DNA of 64,000 nt from Emydura subglobosa (taxonomy: Eukaryota > Chordata > Testudines > Chelidae), in assembly GCA_007922225.1 (NCBI GenBank), contig ML679966.1, positions 39,771,943-39,835,942 on the forward strand, given 5' to 3'. The notes under the pieces are model-generated. The model was not told the DNA's origin. It saw nothing but the letters and a program-made list of their open reading frames with translations, and did not search any database. A program made the translations under genes and the position numbers. Below are positions 10,980-22,994 of this stretch, one piece after another; within the stretch, counting starts at the first letter, position 1; the number at the start of each line of letters is the position of its first letter.

Positions 10980-12954
10980 AGGGCTTTTTATTTTAATTAT
11001 TTTCACCCTAGGTGATCCCTGCACCTTCTATATGGTCTTCAGGTTAGCCCTTCTTTCTGAGCAAGTCATTCCAGAATCTTTCTCCCATAACACTCAGGGC
11101 AGTCAACCAGAACTGTCTGTCCATAGGTTACAATTTACTAGTACAAACAAAAGGAGGGAATGCTTTCAAGGCCTCCTAAATAGCTCTTTTCATGTCTGCT
11201 GACAATACTACTTGACAGTTGCTCTTCCTTCCTTTGTTTTACAGCAAAGAAGGTGTTATCAAACACTGAAAAACAATCTGTAAAATAATTTTTTACATTT
11301 GACAGATTATCAAGGATGTTTTACATCCCTTTAGCTATATTTCAGCCGTATTTGATCTCTAGGTAGCTGACCTTCCAAGTAGTTGCAGACCAAAGGAAAA
11401 ATTGGATCTGGCCTTTGACACATAACAGTAATTCTCAGTTTCCCTGAGGTGCTGTATAAAATCTAGATGACACAAGGCAGGATACATGATTGTATTTATT
11501 GCTAGACTAACTGCTTTTAAACTTGAAGTGCTAGCCAAAGCAGTTAAATTTTGTTTACAAATCCACATTTTTTGGGGGGGTGAGATGCTGACTTTTACAG
11601 AAAATGGATAGTATTAGAACTGCTTAAGAAGCCTTCCCTGCATTAGCAACACCACAATAACAATGAGTGGCAGCAGGAGGTTTGCTCCAGGGACTTCCAT
11701 TTAGACTGGGGAAGTAGGGGAAGAATTAAATATGTATGTTTGTTTGTTTGTTTTATTTATTTTCTGAAATTAGGGGTGGGGCTAGGATGGGAGAGGAAAG
11801 AAGTTCAGATTGGTGAATTTAGGGGTGTTTAAGGGTTCATTTGGGTGTGAGTAGGTGGTTTGGTGTGATTAATCAACTGCCTTCCTTTTACATCATCCCC
11901 ACATTCCAGCCTCAGTGGAGAGGGCCAACGTGATCTGAGTATTTTTTCTTGTTTTCTGATGGTGGGGGACATGTCCATCATGGAAGCATTGCTCTTTTAG
12001 GGTAAATGGTCTGGGTGTAGGATTATTAGATGACCTGTTTTATTGGGGGATATTTAGAGAGTGATTCTGAGGATAATGGAGGTGAGGTTTTAGGGTGTTC
12101 TTGGTAAAGGTATTTGGAAAAGTGAATTGTCTTCTTAGATTGACTTTGTAGCCTGCATTGAAGATCCTTATTCTAGCACTAAGTTGTGGCGGCTATGACC
12201 ATTCAATAACCACTGCAGGGTGGCCAAGGGGGCTGAAAAATGTTGCGGTGTGTAGTGCATATGGAAGTACTATATGTAGAGAATTAGTTGTGAGTGTTTG
12301 AATTCCTCAGTTCCTATATTAGTGTGTGGGAGGAGACAAGGCAGGGAAAATACCTTGTGAAGTCAAAATGGATAATCTCTGTTTCACTGGTTTAGGTGGA
12401 CAAAAATTCCAGTCTTAGCTTCATGCTGTTTATGTGCAAGATCAGTGGCTAATGTTTAAACTGTCCATGATTTAATTAGGATTTGAGTCCCCCAGACTTG
12501 CATGTGTTAGCAAAACCTGGTTGGATATTACTATTCAACCAGTTTTGGAATATTTGGGTCAGTATTAGCCTAAAGAAGATGGGTGAAGCGCTCCTGTGCA
12601 TGATTTTTGTATCCAGCCTGGAAAGCTGGAAGTCTCCTACACCAAAGCTAGATTGATTACAGTATGTTCATTTTGTGCGATTTCTAGGAATTATTTGAGT
12701 TGGGATAAGTTCAGGAGTACCAGCTAATGTGCTGCAAATTGTCTGTGTGAGCTGCTGACCATCTTTGGAAGTACCAAGGCTAATTGTTATCAGTGAGTTT
12801 AACATGCGTATGGATGACAAATTGTTAGAATGAGCTTTAGATTTCATAGCCACTATGATGACCATGAAAAAAATCCAAGTGGTTCCTGGTTCAACTGTCC
12901 TGGTTCAACAGCTAGTCTAGTTTTTGGTTTGGGATTGGAAGTTAGTTTTTTACG

Positions 12955-13138
12955 GCTAGATTTTTAAAGGTATGTAGGCACTTAAAGATCTAGATAGGAG
13001 ACTAATGGGATTTTCAGGAGCATGTAGGTTAATAACTTGCATTGAAATAAAAGGGAGTTAGGTGCCTAGGCACTTTTGAAAATCCCACTAGGCACCTATC
13101 GGCATCGTCAGGCACTTAAATACTTTAAAAAATCTGGC
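12955..13138. mobile_element. Palindromic MITE-like repeat
   Basis: The termini are inverted repeats. gctagatttttaaaggtat, followed by gtaggcacttaaa, pairs with ggcacttaaatactttaaa followed by aaatctggc. An internal ggtgcctaggcacttttgaa continues the symmetry. About 184 bp, no ORF. Confidence 0.7.
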
Positions 13139-14502
13139 TTTTAAAGTTAGGCCAGTATTATAGACTAACTCACAACTCCAGTGTTTTTGAGGTAGGGCCC
13201 CAGCTAACATATTGGGGTCAAGGAACCAGTTTTGGTGGTCTGCCCTTAAAGATTAATGGAACTGAAGTCTTTCCAGTAGACCTCAAGGCAGTTCTTTAAG
13301 CAACCCACTCTGAAAAGAGTCCCGAAAACCGCTAATTCACTGATCTTCTGGGAATGCTTCAAGGTTATCTATCTACCCAGGCTTTTGAGGAAGGAGGAGG
13401 ATGATTTGTGATAATGGGCATATAATATGGCTGTGGAGTTCAACTGTGGTTAATTATTTTCTGGAGTAAGGAGCAGATGCTAGTTCAGAATTTTTTGTGA
13501 TTGTATTTTTACAGTATGGCAAAAGTATTGAGAGGCCTTAAATAGGTGCTTCATATATATCTAAATTGGTAAATCGTTCAGAAGCTACACCTTAATTTTT
13601 AATAAAGCCTTAAAATCAGTATTTAACTAAAATTTATAAGCTTATCTAATAAGAGTTGAATGCAAACTTCAAAGCATAGTTAGAGTGTATGTATGTATAC
13701 ACAAAGGGAGCTTAAAAACTAAAATCTGTGTACTGTTAAGCAACTAAGCAATTAAGAATCAAAATTCCTAACAATATGTGTACTAATGTGTAGTAAAATT
13801 ATGATCAAACGTTGAAAATGGTTAAACAGCTGACATCAGGAAAAAACACTGCTTAAATTGTAATGTGAAACCTTTGTATACTAACATAAGAACTTCAAAG
13901 TGTTTGGAAAAACTTATTCTAATGCATATACATTACTTTCAAGGGATGTGACTAACCTATGTTTAACCAAGTGTCTTAACAGTAAGGCTGCATTGTATTT
14001 GTAGAGCGATTTACCTCCTTTACTAACCACTCTTCACTGTATGTCTGTGTGTCTGACCGTTCTGAAATATCAAAATTAAAATTCAGTTCACGTTGAAGAA
14101 ACCAAAAAACCAAAGAAAATTAAGGGGTAGATTTGGAAAACAGGAGGAGGTGATTGTGATGCCACATCCCTTATAACCATTCATTCGATGTTAGAGCAGT
14201 CATCTGGAATGTGGGCCACCCAGGTCTGAAGCAGAAGTGAGTGCCTAAACCGCCAGTATGGTGCCTATTTTAGTGTGGGGCTCTCTCAATCTCTCTTTTT
14301 GAAGCTGTTTCACTTTGTATAAATAAATATTCATTGGAGCAAGGTTTGGAGCATGGGTGTTTCCACTGCCAGGGGAGTGTGATTTTCTCTCTCTCTTCTC
14401 CTCCTCCCCCACTCCCTCAATGACTGTTCAAGTATTTAAAAAGTGGAACAGCTTTAACAGGGCAGTGAGAGAGACCCCCTTTAGAATACCCAATAGCCTT
14501 CT

Positions 14503-14604
14503 TGTTAGGGTACTCACCTAGAAGGTAGGGAGACCTGGGTTCAAGTCCCTGCTTTGGATTGGGGATTTGACTGGGTCTCCCACTTCCCAAATGAGTACCC
14601 TAAC
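14503..14604. mobile_element. Palindromic repeat with a tRNA-like B-box
   Basis: gttagggtactcac at the left pairs with the complement of atgagtaccctaac at the right. The inner arms gggagacctggg and ctgggtctccca also pair. The sequence ggttcaagtcc (about 14539) looks like a pol III B-box, but no cloverleaf can be folded, so this is a repeat and not a tRNA gene. Confidence 0.6.
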
Positions 14605-14967
14605 CACTGCATAAGGTTATAAGGGAGTGGCAGTGCCACTACTTCCATTTTTGGGAATAGTGCCTAGATTCCCTTGTGAAATCTTGCCTGGAAAAGGTTT
14701 CATTTTGTTAATATTGAAATGATTCATTTAGACTTCTTTGAAAAACGGGGTTTTTTTTGTTTTGACTGAAACAGTTTGCTGAAATTGACATGAATTTGTG
14801 AAATGTTTCAGTCAACCTGGATCACTTTCTGGCTCAAAAATAGTTTCATCTGAACAATTTTCCCCAACTGCAATGTGTATATGTGTTTAAAAAAATCAAA
14901 TTTTTCAAATTTGACAAATGAAAGTTCATTAGAGCTGATATGACATGCCACTCTTTTTTGTCTCTAG

Positions 14968-15015
14968 GTGTGATTTCTTATACAGAATATCTGTTTCTTT
15001 TATGTATCTTAACAA
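14968..15015 (+). CDS. MICU3: MICU3 internal exon (48 nt), ISYTEYLFLLCILT segment
   Basis: The exon follows the acceptor tctctag. GT completes the glycine begun at 7259, then come fifteen codons reading VISYTEYLFLLCILT, and a final A begins a lysine codon finished by the next exon. The donor gtaagt is near consensus. (I/V)ISY(T/S)EYLFLL is a hallmark of all MICU proteins. The CILT ending matches MICU3 as I remember it, rather than MICU1 or MICU2. The segment forms an EF-hand-like helix (degenerate, not calcium-binding) just before the first canonical EF-hand. Confidence 0.97.
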
Positions 15016-15909
15016 GTAAGTATTCTGAAAAAAATTCACTGCAACTTTGTAAGATTCTGAATTCATTTCTATACATTAGAATATTTTATGTTCACTCAAA
15101 AATGATATAAATTATATGGGGAAAAATTACATGCATCTTTCCCATATAACTTGGCCACTGTATTGGGCCAGTGGAATCTCATCGTAAAATTTAAATTGAA
15201 GTGTTGTATTATGTGAGGCACCCTTTACTGAAAACAAGAGATTTAGGATTATTGGATGAATTGAACACTAGCTAGTAGCGTATAATCTCTGTCCTCTGAA
15301 ATTGCTACATAATTGTTAGATGCATTTATTAAAGTTTATAACAGACTTTTGAAGATGGAAAGAGAGACATAAATTGTGAAATTATTCTTCAATCTAATAT
15401 TGCACAATAGGACATACCAATATATATCTGATATCCACTTTCATAGTTTTAGAAAATCTGTCAAAACTAAGCCAAACATTTAATGTAAAAACAAACACCA
15501 ACAAAATTAAATATTTGTTTTGTCTTCCTCTTGCAACAAATATATATATAAAAAAATGTAGAATGTGTGTTTGACTGCACTAGAGTCAGTTATGTACAGT
15601 GTAGATTTTCCATAACTAACATAATTGTTTGAGGTTTTAAATTTCATAAGTTAAAAATTTACAAACTAGTTTTAGAAGTTTTGTTAATGTCAAATAATAG
15701 GTTTTTAAAACTATCATTTGAAATTAAAAAATCAAACACAAAAACCACAACAGTGCTTCATATATTTGGGCATTTCATGCAAGAATTCCCGACTATAAGC
15801 CTGGAATCATATACACAGGCTTAAACTTCTATGTGTTGGAAGTGAAACAAAACAAATAATTATCTACCTGCAGGTTTATCAGCTACCAAAATGTATGGAT
15901 TTGACTTCC

Positions 15910-16396
15910 TGTGAGGGGATGTATAAATCCCACAGCAGGCAGCATGTGGTTAAGGAGTTGCTGTGAGCTAGAATGGCCGTACCCTGCCATATCTGCAAGT
16001 CATGTCAAGAATGGAGGAAGAGGAGTTCAAGAGAGGAAAGCTCAGCTCAGTAGTAGAGAGAGAAGAAGTGCATAGCTTCCCAGCTCCCACATAGAGGTCT
16101 GGTAGAGAGCAGAGCCTATGCCTTTGCCTTAAATGAGGTCCTATCCCCAGAAGGGGAAGGAGACTGTATCCCATTTCTCTGCTAGTGAACATGTGACGTT
16201 GAGCCAGACTGAGGCTGGTCCAAGGCCCCTTTGAAGAAACAGGCCAGTAGCCTGGCTCGGAGTGAATGAATATTTCCTTTTACTTCATCTGTTTTACTGC
16301 TACTGAGTGCCCCAACTTCAAGCAACTGGACCCGGAGTGAGCATATAACCCTGTCAACACCATACGGGGGTTCTATTGAAGGACAGAACCCTGACA
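15910..16396 (+). repeat. 5' LTR of Gmr1-like Ty3/Gypsy element A
   Basis: It starts TGTGAGGGGATGTATAAATC and ends CCCTGACA, two bases before a primer-binding-site-like TGGTGGAGAAT. The start is repeated in diverged form at 21313 (TGTGATAGAGTGTCTAAATC), followed in both copies by a gttaaggagttgct block and later by ggtagagagcag. TG...CA termini and this placement support an LTR of about 487 bp. The copies are strongly diverged, so the insertion is old. Confidence 0.75.
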
Positions 16397-16398
16397 GT

Positions 16399-16416
16399 TG
16401 GTGGAGAATGTGGGCA
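16399..16416 (+). promoter_or_regulatory. Candidate primer-binding site of element A
   Basis: TGGTGGAGAATGTGGGCA lies two bases after the LTR end. It starts with TGG, as a tRNA 3'-CCA complement should. The antisense element B has TGGTGGAGAATTCAGGCA at the same distance from its LTR. The cognate tRNA was not determined. Confidence 0.6.
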
Positions 16417-16419
16417 ACA

Positions 16420-19400
16420 TGATCACTGCAAAAATAAGGGGAAAATGAGGCCAGACAGAACATCTCAAGGAAGGAGGGAAAAATCTAAATTCCCCCTCAT
16501 TTCAGAAGTTAGAGAAGAGATACAGCCACAAGGTGGATCTAGAGAGACTGCTGAAATGGGTAATGGAGAACCAGCAGCAAGCCACACAGCAGCAGCAACA
16601 ACAGCTGCTGCAACTGTTTGCAGCAACCCAACAACAGCAATAGGTAGCTCAGCATCAACAGCTGCTAGTAAGAGACTTAGCAGCCCAAAGACAAGATCAG
16701 CAGTGGCTCTTTGTGCAGCAGGTGTTGACATATTTTCATTCTTTGGGGTCAATGGGGAATCTGTTGTCTGGGGCTCCCAAACTCCATTCTACTGGCCTCA
16801 GTGATACCAGTAAAGCTCATGAAAATGGGTCCGGGTGATGACCATGAAATGTTCTTCCCATCTGAGTAGTAGTGGCACAGTGTCCCCATAAACTTTGGGC
16901 TATTTTGCTACCCGTGCGTCAGACCAGACCAGGCCACCTATTGGGGCTTGACCCTACAACAGCTCAAGATTAACCTTGAATAAAGGCAGCCATCCTAAAT
17001 TACCTGGACATCATGGAGGAAAGTCATTACCCCCACTTTCATGAAGAAGTGAATCCCCAGGAAGCCCGATCAGAGGTTGTGGGATTACTGCTGGCACTGA
17101 CTAAAACTGGGGACACAGACCAGTGTGCAGGTACCAGAGCTCATCCTAATTGAGCAGTTTACCCTCCCTGCTGGGGGAAGGGGTGGGTGTTAAAGCATTG
17201 ACCTGAGACTTTAGCAGAAGAAGTTTGGTTCATGGAGAACTAATATGGATGCTGATAGTCCTCTAGGCATGCTGGGAGGTAAGCAACAAAGAGTTGGATG
17301 TCTGGTGTTATCTATGCAGATGAGGTGAAATGGCCCTCCAAGCTTGCACCCAGAGGCTGCGAGAAGTATGGGTAAGGTGCAAGACCTTAGATGAAGATGT
17401 CCTGAAAGCTGGGGAAATCTAGAGACAAACCCATATGGGCAGGATTAGGAGCCAAGTCAGACTCACTGGGGGGAGGGCATCCCTTTGGGAAAGCTTCTCT
17501 CAAGGCATGGGACAGACCTCTAATCTGATCCCAAATCTGCTTTTCATGTGGACAACTGAGACATATGGGCAGAGATTGCCCCTTTATGTACTGTAACTAC
17601 AGTCAGGTCTGGATGGCAGAAACTCAGGTACAGAAAAGGAGTCCTGCCAAGCTGTTTGTGCCAGTATGGATTAATAGGTAGGACTTCACCAGCCTGGTGG
17701 ATTCAGGATGAAGCCAGACCCTAGTCAGGGACCAGTCAGTCATTCCAGGGGGTTTACATATTCTGCAATGCGTACATGGAGATTTGAGATCCTATTCCAC
17801 TAGGGAAATCATCTAAGTGGGGAACACATAGGGACCCCCTTTGTGGAGCTGGTCTCTACGCTGGGCTATGTGATTATCCTGGGAGCAGGAGGAGACTGGG
17901 AACACTTCTGTGAAGTCCTGAAAGAATGGAGTGATTGGCTATCTGATGGAACAGCCCTAGTTCCACATACAAAAACACTCTCAGAACCTGCAAAATTAGT
18001 GGGGATGGGGAGAAAGAGGATCACAGCGATGGGACTTCCAATTAAGTCACAGTACCTTCAACTTCCCAAGCCTCTGAGGGCTCGGAGACTACACACCAGC
18101 TGGAGGCCTATGTTCTAGCCCTGACATCAGTTTAATCTGAGAACAATGAGTTCATCAGATGCTACGCTGGGCCTCTGAACAATAGGCTGTAAAATGGGCT
18201 TCTGAACAATAGGCTGTAGTGAACAGAGAGGTGGTAGATCCCTAGCAGTGAAGGCAATGCTGCATTTTGAGTTTAGGATGAACAAATTATCTGTCTTGAG
18301 CAAAGTAGGCAAAGAGGAGAGGTAAAGACTCAATTCCTAGTCTCCAGGGTTTATAGAGGAAAATTTTTACGACTGGCTCTAGAGAGCCTCTTTGTGGAAC
18401 ACATGGGAGGGGAAAAACCCTTGATTGGATAGTGGCCCACTTCTACTGGCCTGTCATGCAGAGATGTCAGGGACTACTGCATCTCATGCCCTGAGTACCA
18501 ATTGGTTGGTTCCAAAGGAATCCCCAAAGCATCCCTCATCCTGCTCCCTGTAGTCAAATTCATTTCAAGAAGATAGAGATGGACTTAGTGGGACCCCTGG
18601 GGAAGAGTGCTGCAGGGTACCACCATACTTTATTCAGTCATCCTCAACTATGACACCTGGTATCCCAAAGCCATCCCCCTGCATGCCAGCATGTGTCTTC
18701 CATCGCAGTGGAACTCCCAAAACTCTTTGCCAAGGTAGGGATAGCCTGCAAAATCTTGTCTAATCAAGGGATTAATTTCAAGTCCTGCCTGATGAAAGAG
18801 CTGTGTGACCTACTAAAGGATGATAAGGATATCAATCTACCACCCCCAGACAGCTGGTTGGTGGAAAAATTTAATCAAACTCTGAAGAGGATACAGAAGA
18901 AATGTGTAGCCTCAGATTCCAGACACAGACCAACTGCTCCCTCCACTTCTGTTTGCCATACAGGTGGTCCCCCCATCCTCCATTGGGTTTCACCGTTTGA
19001 GATCCTTTATGCCAAGCAGCCATGAGATATCCTAGATCTGCCTCACAAAACAAGATAAGAGCAAGGATCACAGGTAACGAACATGATCCAGTATGTTCTC
19101 CAGCTGAGACAGAGACTTCAGGGGAATTTGCCCAGGAAAATCTGCTAAATGCCCAGCAGGCCCAAGAAAAGGCCTACAATCAAGGGGCCCTATTACAGGA
19201 GTTCAGAGCAGGTGACTTGGTACTATTATTGCTGCTGATCTTGGAATCAAAGTTCCTCACTCAATGCCAGAATATCAGGGACCAGGACATGAGTGGTCAT
19301 GCCTAGTGGTTGGAGCAGGAGTCAATAGCCACAAATAAAAACCCAGAGCCAGATGCTGGAGCCAAGGATCAGAGTGAGGGAAGGAAGGAAACAAGCAGGA

Positions 19401-19926
19401 TTAGAGCTATCGCAGCCATGGGCAAATGCTTTGAGCAGCCAGTGAACTGCTGCTGTTGGGCTTAAGAGCCACTTTGCTGACTCGTCCAGCCAATCAGGTG
19501 GTGTAGCCAATCAGCTATGCTCATTAGGTTCCCTGAGACTGAGGAGGTGCAGCTGCAAGGCCTTATTCCTCAGATGGGCCCTTTGATGTGGTTAGGCCTA
19601 TTTACTACGAGGTCCAGCAGCTAGAGAAAAAAGGAACCCATTAACCATGTGACTCTTTTTAAAAGCTTGGAAAGACAGCAAGGGATAGGCTTCTCATGAC
19701 CCTTTATCTTCTAGTGCCTGAATTAGGCCCCCAGGCACTTTTAATGCAAACAACTGAGCCCATACAGATGGGAGAGGAGATTCAGCCTGAACAAAAAGCC
19801 CCACTGCAGCAGCTAATTGACTCCTTCCCCTCTGTTCTCATCCTTACCACGACAAACCCATCTGGCATACCACCATATCGAGACAGCACAACGTGTCTGG
19901 GTAACTCCTTGGCCACTCCCCTGTAA
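16420..19926 (+). pseudogene. Element A: gag, zinc knuckle, integrase, start of RT
   Basis: Degraded polyprotein region in order. A glutamine-rich gag N-terminus (about 16540-16650, with runs of QQQQ around LLQLFA) is followed by a CCHC zinc knuckle near 17540-17585 (CFSCGQLRHMGRDC). A protease-like area lies near 17700-17900. The integrase zinc-binding and catalytic region is at about 18360-18960, keeping the glutamate-containing LVEKFNQTLKRI. A post-integrase tail is at 19020-19300, with QEFRAGDLVLL. Only then comes the N-terminal part of RT (19790-19860, QQLIDSFPSV). So integrase lies upstream of RT, unlike standard Ty3/Gypsy order. Stops and frameshifts are frequent. The RT catalytic core is absent, with the nested CR1 in its place. 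Described as a relic only. Confidence 0.75.
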
Positions 19927-20820
19927 AATGTAAAATATGGAATATTGTGTGCAGTTCTGGCCTCCCATGTGTAAGAAAGAGGAATTCAAACTGGAAAAGA
20001 TACAGAGAAGAACTACTGGGATGATCAGAGAAATGGAAAACCTATCTTATCAGAGGAGACTCAAAAAGCTTGACTTATTTAGCCTAACCAAAAGAAGGCT
20101 GAGAAGAGATATGATTGCTCTCTATAAATACATCAGATAAATACATCAAATAACTCCTCTTCCTCCCTGGTAAGCAATAATGTGGACACAAGAACAAATG
20201 GATATACACTGGCCATCAACAAGTTGAGGCTTGAAATTAGATGAAGGTTTCTAGCCATCAGAGGAGTGAAGTTCTGGAACAGCTTTCCAAAGGAAACTAC
20301 AGGGGCAAAAAACCTAACTGGCTTCAAGACTGAGCTTGGTAAGTTTATGAAGGGGATGGTATGATGAGACTGCCTACAATGGCATGTAGCGGATCTGCAA
20401 CTGCTAGTAGCAAATATCCTCAACAGCCAGTGATGGGACACTAAATGGGGAGGGCTCTAAGTTACTAAAGAAAATTCTTTCCCAGGTGTCTGTCTGATGG
20501 GTCTTGCCCAAATGCTCAGAGTCTAAATGATCACCATATTTGGGGTAGGGAAAGAATTTTCCCCCATGTCAGATGGGCAGGGACCTTGGGGGGTTTTCGG
20601 CTTCCTCTGCAGCATGTGGCACAGGTCACTTACAGGCTTAAATGGCGAATTCTCTGACTTGTAGTCTTTAAATCATTATTTGAGAACTTCAGTAACTCAG
20701 ACAGAAGTTATGGGTCTATTACAGGAGCGGGTGGGTGAAGTTCTGTGACCTACAATATACAGGATGTCAGACTAGGTGATCATGATGGTCCCTTCTAACC
20801 TTAAATTCTATGAGTCTAAG
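19927..20820 (+). mobile_element. CR1/L3-type LINE 3' end nested in element A
   Basis: It begins within the RT C-terminal block (EYCVQFWPPM, then EFKLEKIQRRTTGMI and LFSLTKRRLRRDMIALYKYI), followed by a 3' UTR with aaagaattttcccccatgtc and ending at ccttaaattctatgagtct, the typical CR1-like tail. It interrupts the Gypsy pol region: N-terminal RT lies just before it, and the RNase H-proximal region resumes at about 20825. Same family as 2830-5480. Confidence 0.85.
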
Positions 20821-21312
20821 AGTCCAGTGCCATAAGGCCTTTGAAACATTAAAGGATTGTATGCGTTGGAAACCAGTTTTTTTAATCCAGACATTTGAAA
20901 TAGGTTTATATGACAAACTGATACCTCAGATGTAGGAGAATGTAGGGAACTTCAGAAGAAGTTAAGAGAGAAGAACACCCCATACTCTACATGAGCTGAA
21001 AGTTGTTTTCCAGGGATAAAGCATATCCATTACTGAGAAAGAGGCCTTGGCAGTGAAATAGGCTATGGACTCTCTGAGGTACTGTCTGCTGAGGAACCCT
21101 TTTTCTCTGATCACAGACCATGCCGCACTTAGGTGGCTGAACACCATGAAAGACACCAACCTGAGGATAACATGCTGTACTTCCTACAGCCTTATAACTT
21201 CCAAGTACACCACCAGACTGGCAAGGGACATTAAAATACAGATTTTGTTAACACATGAAGGTGGGGATCCAAACACAGATGTACCCCAGCACCTTACTTG
21301 ATAGTGAGAGTA
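20821..21312 (+). pseudogene. Element A: distal RT and RNase H relic
   Basis: It resumes after the nested CR1 with HKAFETLKDCM, then an RNase H segment around 21024-21160 with TEKEALAVK, a stop, AMDSLRYCL and LITDHAALRWLNTMKD. These correspond to the RT thumb and RNase H of Ty3/Gypsy pol. The element's 3' LTR starts at 21313. Degenerate, with an in-frame stop after AVK. Confidence 0.75.
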
Positions 21313-21455
21313 TGTGATAGAGTGTCTAAATCCTGAACTAGGCAGGAAAGGGTTAAGGAGTTGCTCTGGGCTAGAGTAGCCCCACACCACCACACAGGTG
21401 TGGAGGAAGAGTTCAAGATGGAAGCTTATCTTGGTAGAGAGCAGTCAATGGAGTT
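21313..21455 (+). repeat. 3' LTR of element A, truncated
   Basis: It aligns by eye with the start of the LTR at 15910: TGTGATAGAGTGTCTAAATC, gggttaaggagttgct, ggaggaagagttcaaga, ggtagagagcag. Similarity fades near 21455, well short of the 487-bp 5' copy. Confidence 0.65.
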
Positions 21456-22742
21456 ATACTTAGGGTGAATCTGTCCCCTTATATTTAATTGCCAGGCATT
21501 TGAAATATACTAGAGTTCAGTGGGAGGGGGAAGAGTGCATATGTGTTACCTTTTATATGCCTAGCACCAGTAATACACTGCTAAACAGAAGAAAGCTTTA
21601 CAGCTCTTGGTTATTCCTGGTCTTGAGATTCTGTTACTTGCCTTGTCCCTATTTCCCTTTTCTATGTATCCTCTAAATATATTTCCTTGTTAAATCTGGT
21701 CTCTGAGTGACATCTTAAATTTCATTTGTTGCCCTTATGTGGCTTTTTTGCCATAATTCACAGGATACTAAATTGTTTGTTTATTTTGATATTGCTAGAT
21801 TTTTTTAAGGGTTTATTACATAAGCTTCTAATACAACCTGGATTTTGAATTCTGTTGTTTAGCCTTTACTGGTCTTTATCTGTATTCTTTTAAGGTGTCA
21901 TTTCTTCTGGCTGCTGCTTTTAAAGCTTTAAAGACAGCAATGAGTGATTTGTAAGCTCTTTTAAAAGACAGCCTGTTTACTCTCTTCCACAAAGATAAGA
22001 TTGTCTTTGGGACTGTCACTTCTCACCTAATGCTGTTCAGAGTTTCACCTTGGTCAGTCTATTGTTTCTTTTATTGTCCTTAGCAAGTTCTTGTTCCTGA
22101 TTGTAGAAGCCAGTTTTTGTAAAATTGGACAGTAAGAAGTTTGTAAGTTTAAAATTTGGATGATATTTCATTGCTGCAAGAACCTTACCATTTTTTTGTG
22201 GCTTATTAACTAATTTTGATGAGTTGTGCCTTTCCAAGCAAAAATTGTACAAAAGGATTGGGTGCTGCTTTTCTGTTTGGTTTTGTCACTAAAGCTGGCT
22301 CTAAATTAATTGTGCCAGTAATATGATAGTCTCTATTTATCTGACATACTAATCAACATAATTTGCAGATCAGAAATGTGGAATCAGATATATATCTTTT
22401 CAAAATCACTATTTGGACTTCAATGCCACAGCTGATCCTCACTTCAGTTAAACAGTATTGTAAAAATAATTAAAAAAAAAATCTTCTAAAACTGTAAGCA
22501 CATAACCACCCTCACCATCCCAAAATGGGTTTTGCCTCCACTTCCACAATGGCTCTCGGAGGGACATTGGCCTTACCCGCAGGTGGTGACAATGGGGAAT
22601 AGCCATGGGTGATTGCTTCTCTCTTTTCAATATCAAACCAACTACTGATTCAAGATGTTTTAAGCTTCTTTTTTTTTCAATCTATGAACTTTGAGGTGTG
22701 CATTCTGCTTCTGAAACGCTGAAAGTGAAACATTTTATATAA

Positions 22743-22826
22743 GGCCAGATCCTTAGCTGCTGTAAGTCAGTGAGACACTGTTTATATGCACAAGTATACT
22801 GATTTACACTTGTTGAGGATCTGGTC
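22743..22826. mobile_element. Palindromic MITE-like repeat
   Basis: ggccagatccttagctgctg at the left pairs with the complement of acacttgttgaggatctggt at the right. Family as at 10898-10979, about 84 bp. Confidence 0.65.
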
Positions 22827-22911
22827 TAAAATATTCAGTTTACATTCATAAAGGTTAACTTTTATCCTCACTTTTTGCAAATAATTGACAATTTTATGCT
22901 TTTTCTGGCAG

Positions 22912-22994
22912 AGCCTCATGCAGGTTTTAAAATAGCTTTCAACATGTTTGATACTGATGGCAATGAGATGGTCGACAAAAAGGAGTTCTTAGTG
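22912..22994 (+). CDS. MICU3: MICU3 internal exon (83 nt) encoding canonical EF-hand 1
   Basis: AG completes the lysine codon, then 27 codons follow, ending in phase 0 before gtatgt. The exon reads PHAGFKIAFNMF and then the 12-residue calcium-binding loop DTDGNEMVDKKE (22950-22985), followed by FLV. Loop positions 1, 3, 5, 9 and 12 are D, D, N, D and E, so all side-chain ligands of a functional EF-hand are present. The sequence is almost identical to what I recall of human MICU3, and differs from the MICU1 loop (DLNGDGEVDMEE) and MICU2. Calcium binding here would control gating of the uniporter by the MICU1-MICU3 dimer (family knowledge). Confidence 0.98.

Larger units (their letters stand above)
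7260..14967 (+). other. MICU3: MICU3 intron
   Basis: AT-rich intron. Recognised content: MIR in sense (9178-9345), MIR antisense (10668-10850), palindromic elements at 10898-10979, 12955-13138 and 14503-14604, and a poly-purine/pyrimidine patch near 8721-8740. The stretches 7260-9177, 11000-12950 and 13140-14500 show no gene, RNA gene or recognised repeat. Confidence 0.85.
15016..22911 (+). other. MICU3: MICU3 intron
   Basis: Mostly occupied by a Ty3/Gypsy-type element (15910-21455) with a nested CR1 (19927-20820). A palindromic MITE is at 22743-22826. 15016-15900 is AT-rich with a TA microsatellite near 15540-15550 and nothing else recognised. 21460-22740 holds nothing I can identify. Confidence 0.85.

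Noticed and set aside
14530..14552. Possible tRNA gene
   Set aside because: Only a B-box-like string is present. No acceptor stem, anticodon arm or terminator can be assembled.
16555..16660. CAG-rich stretch as a polyglutamine gene or trinucleotide expansion
   Set aside because: It reads in frame as the Q-rich gag N-terminus of the Gypsy element, like the equivalent at 56090-56210. The CAGs are interrupted.
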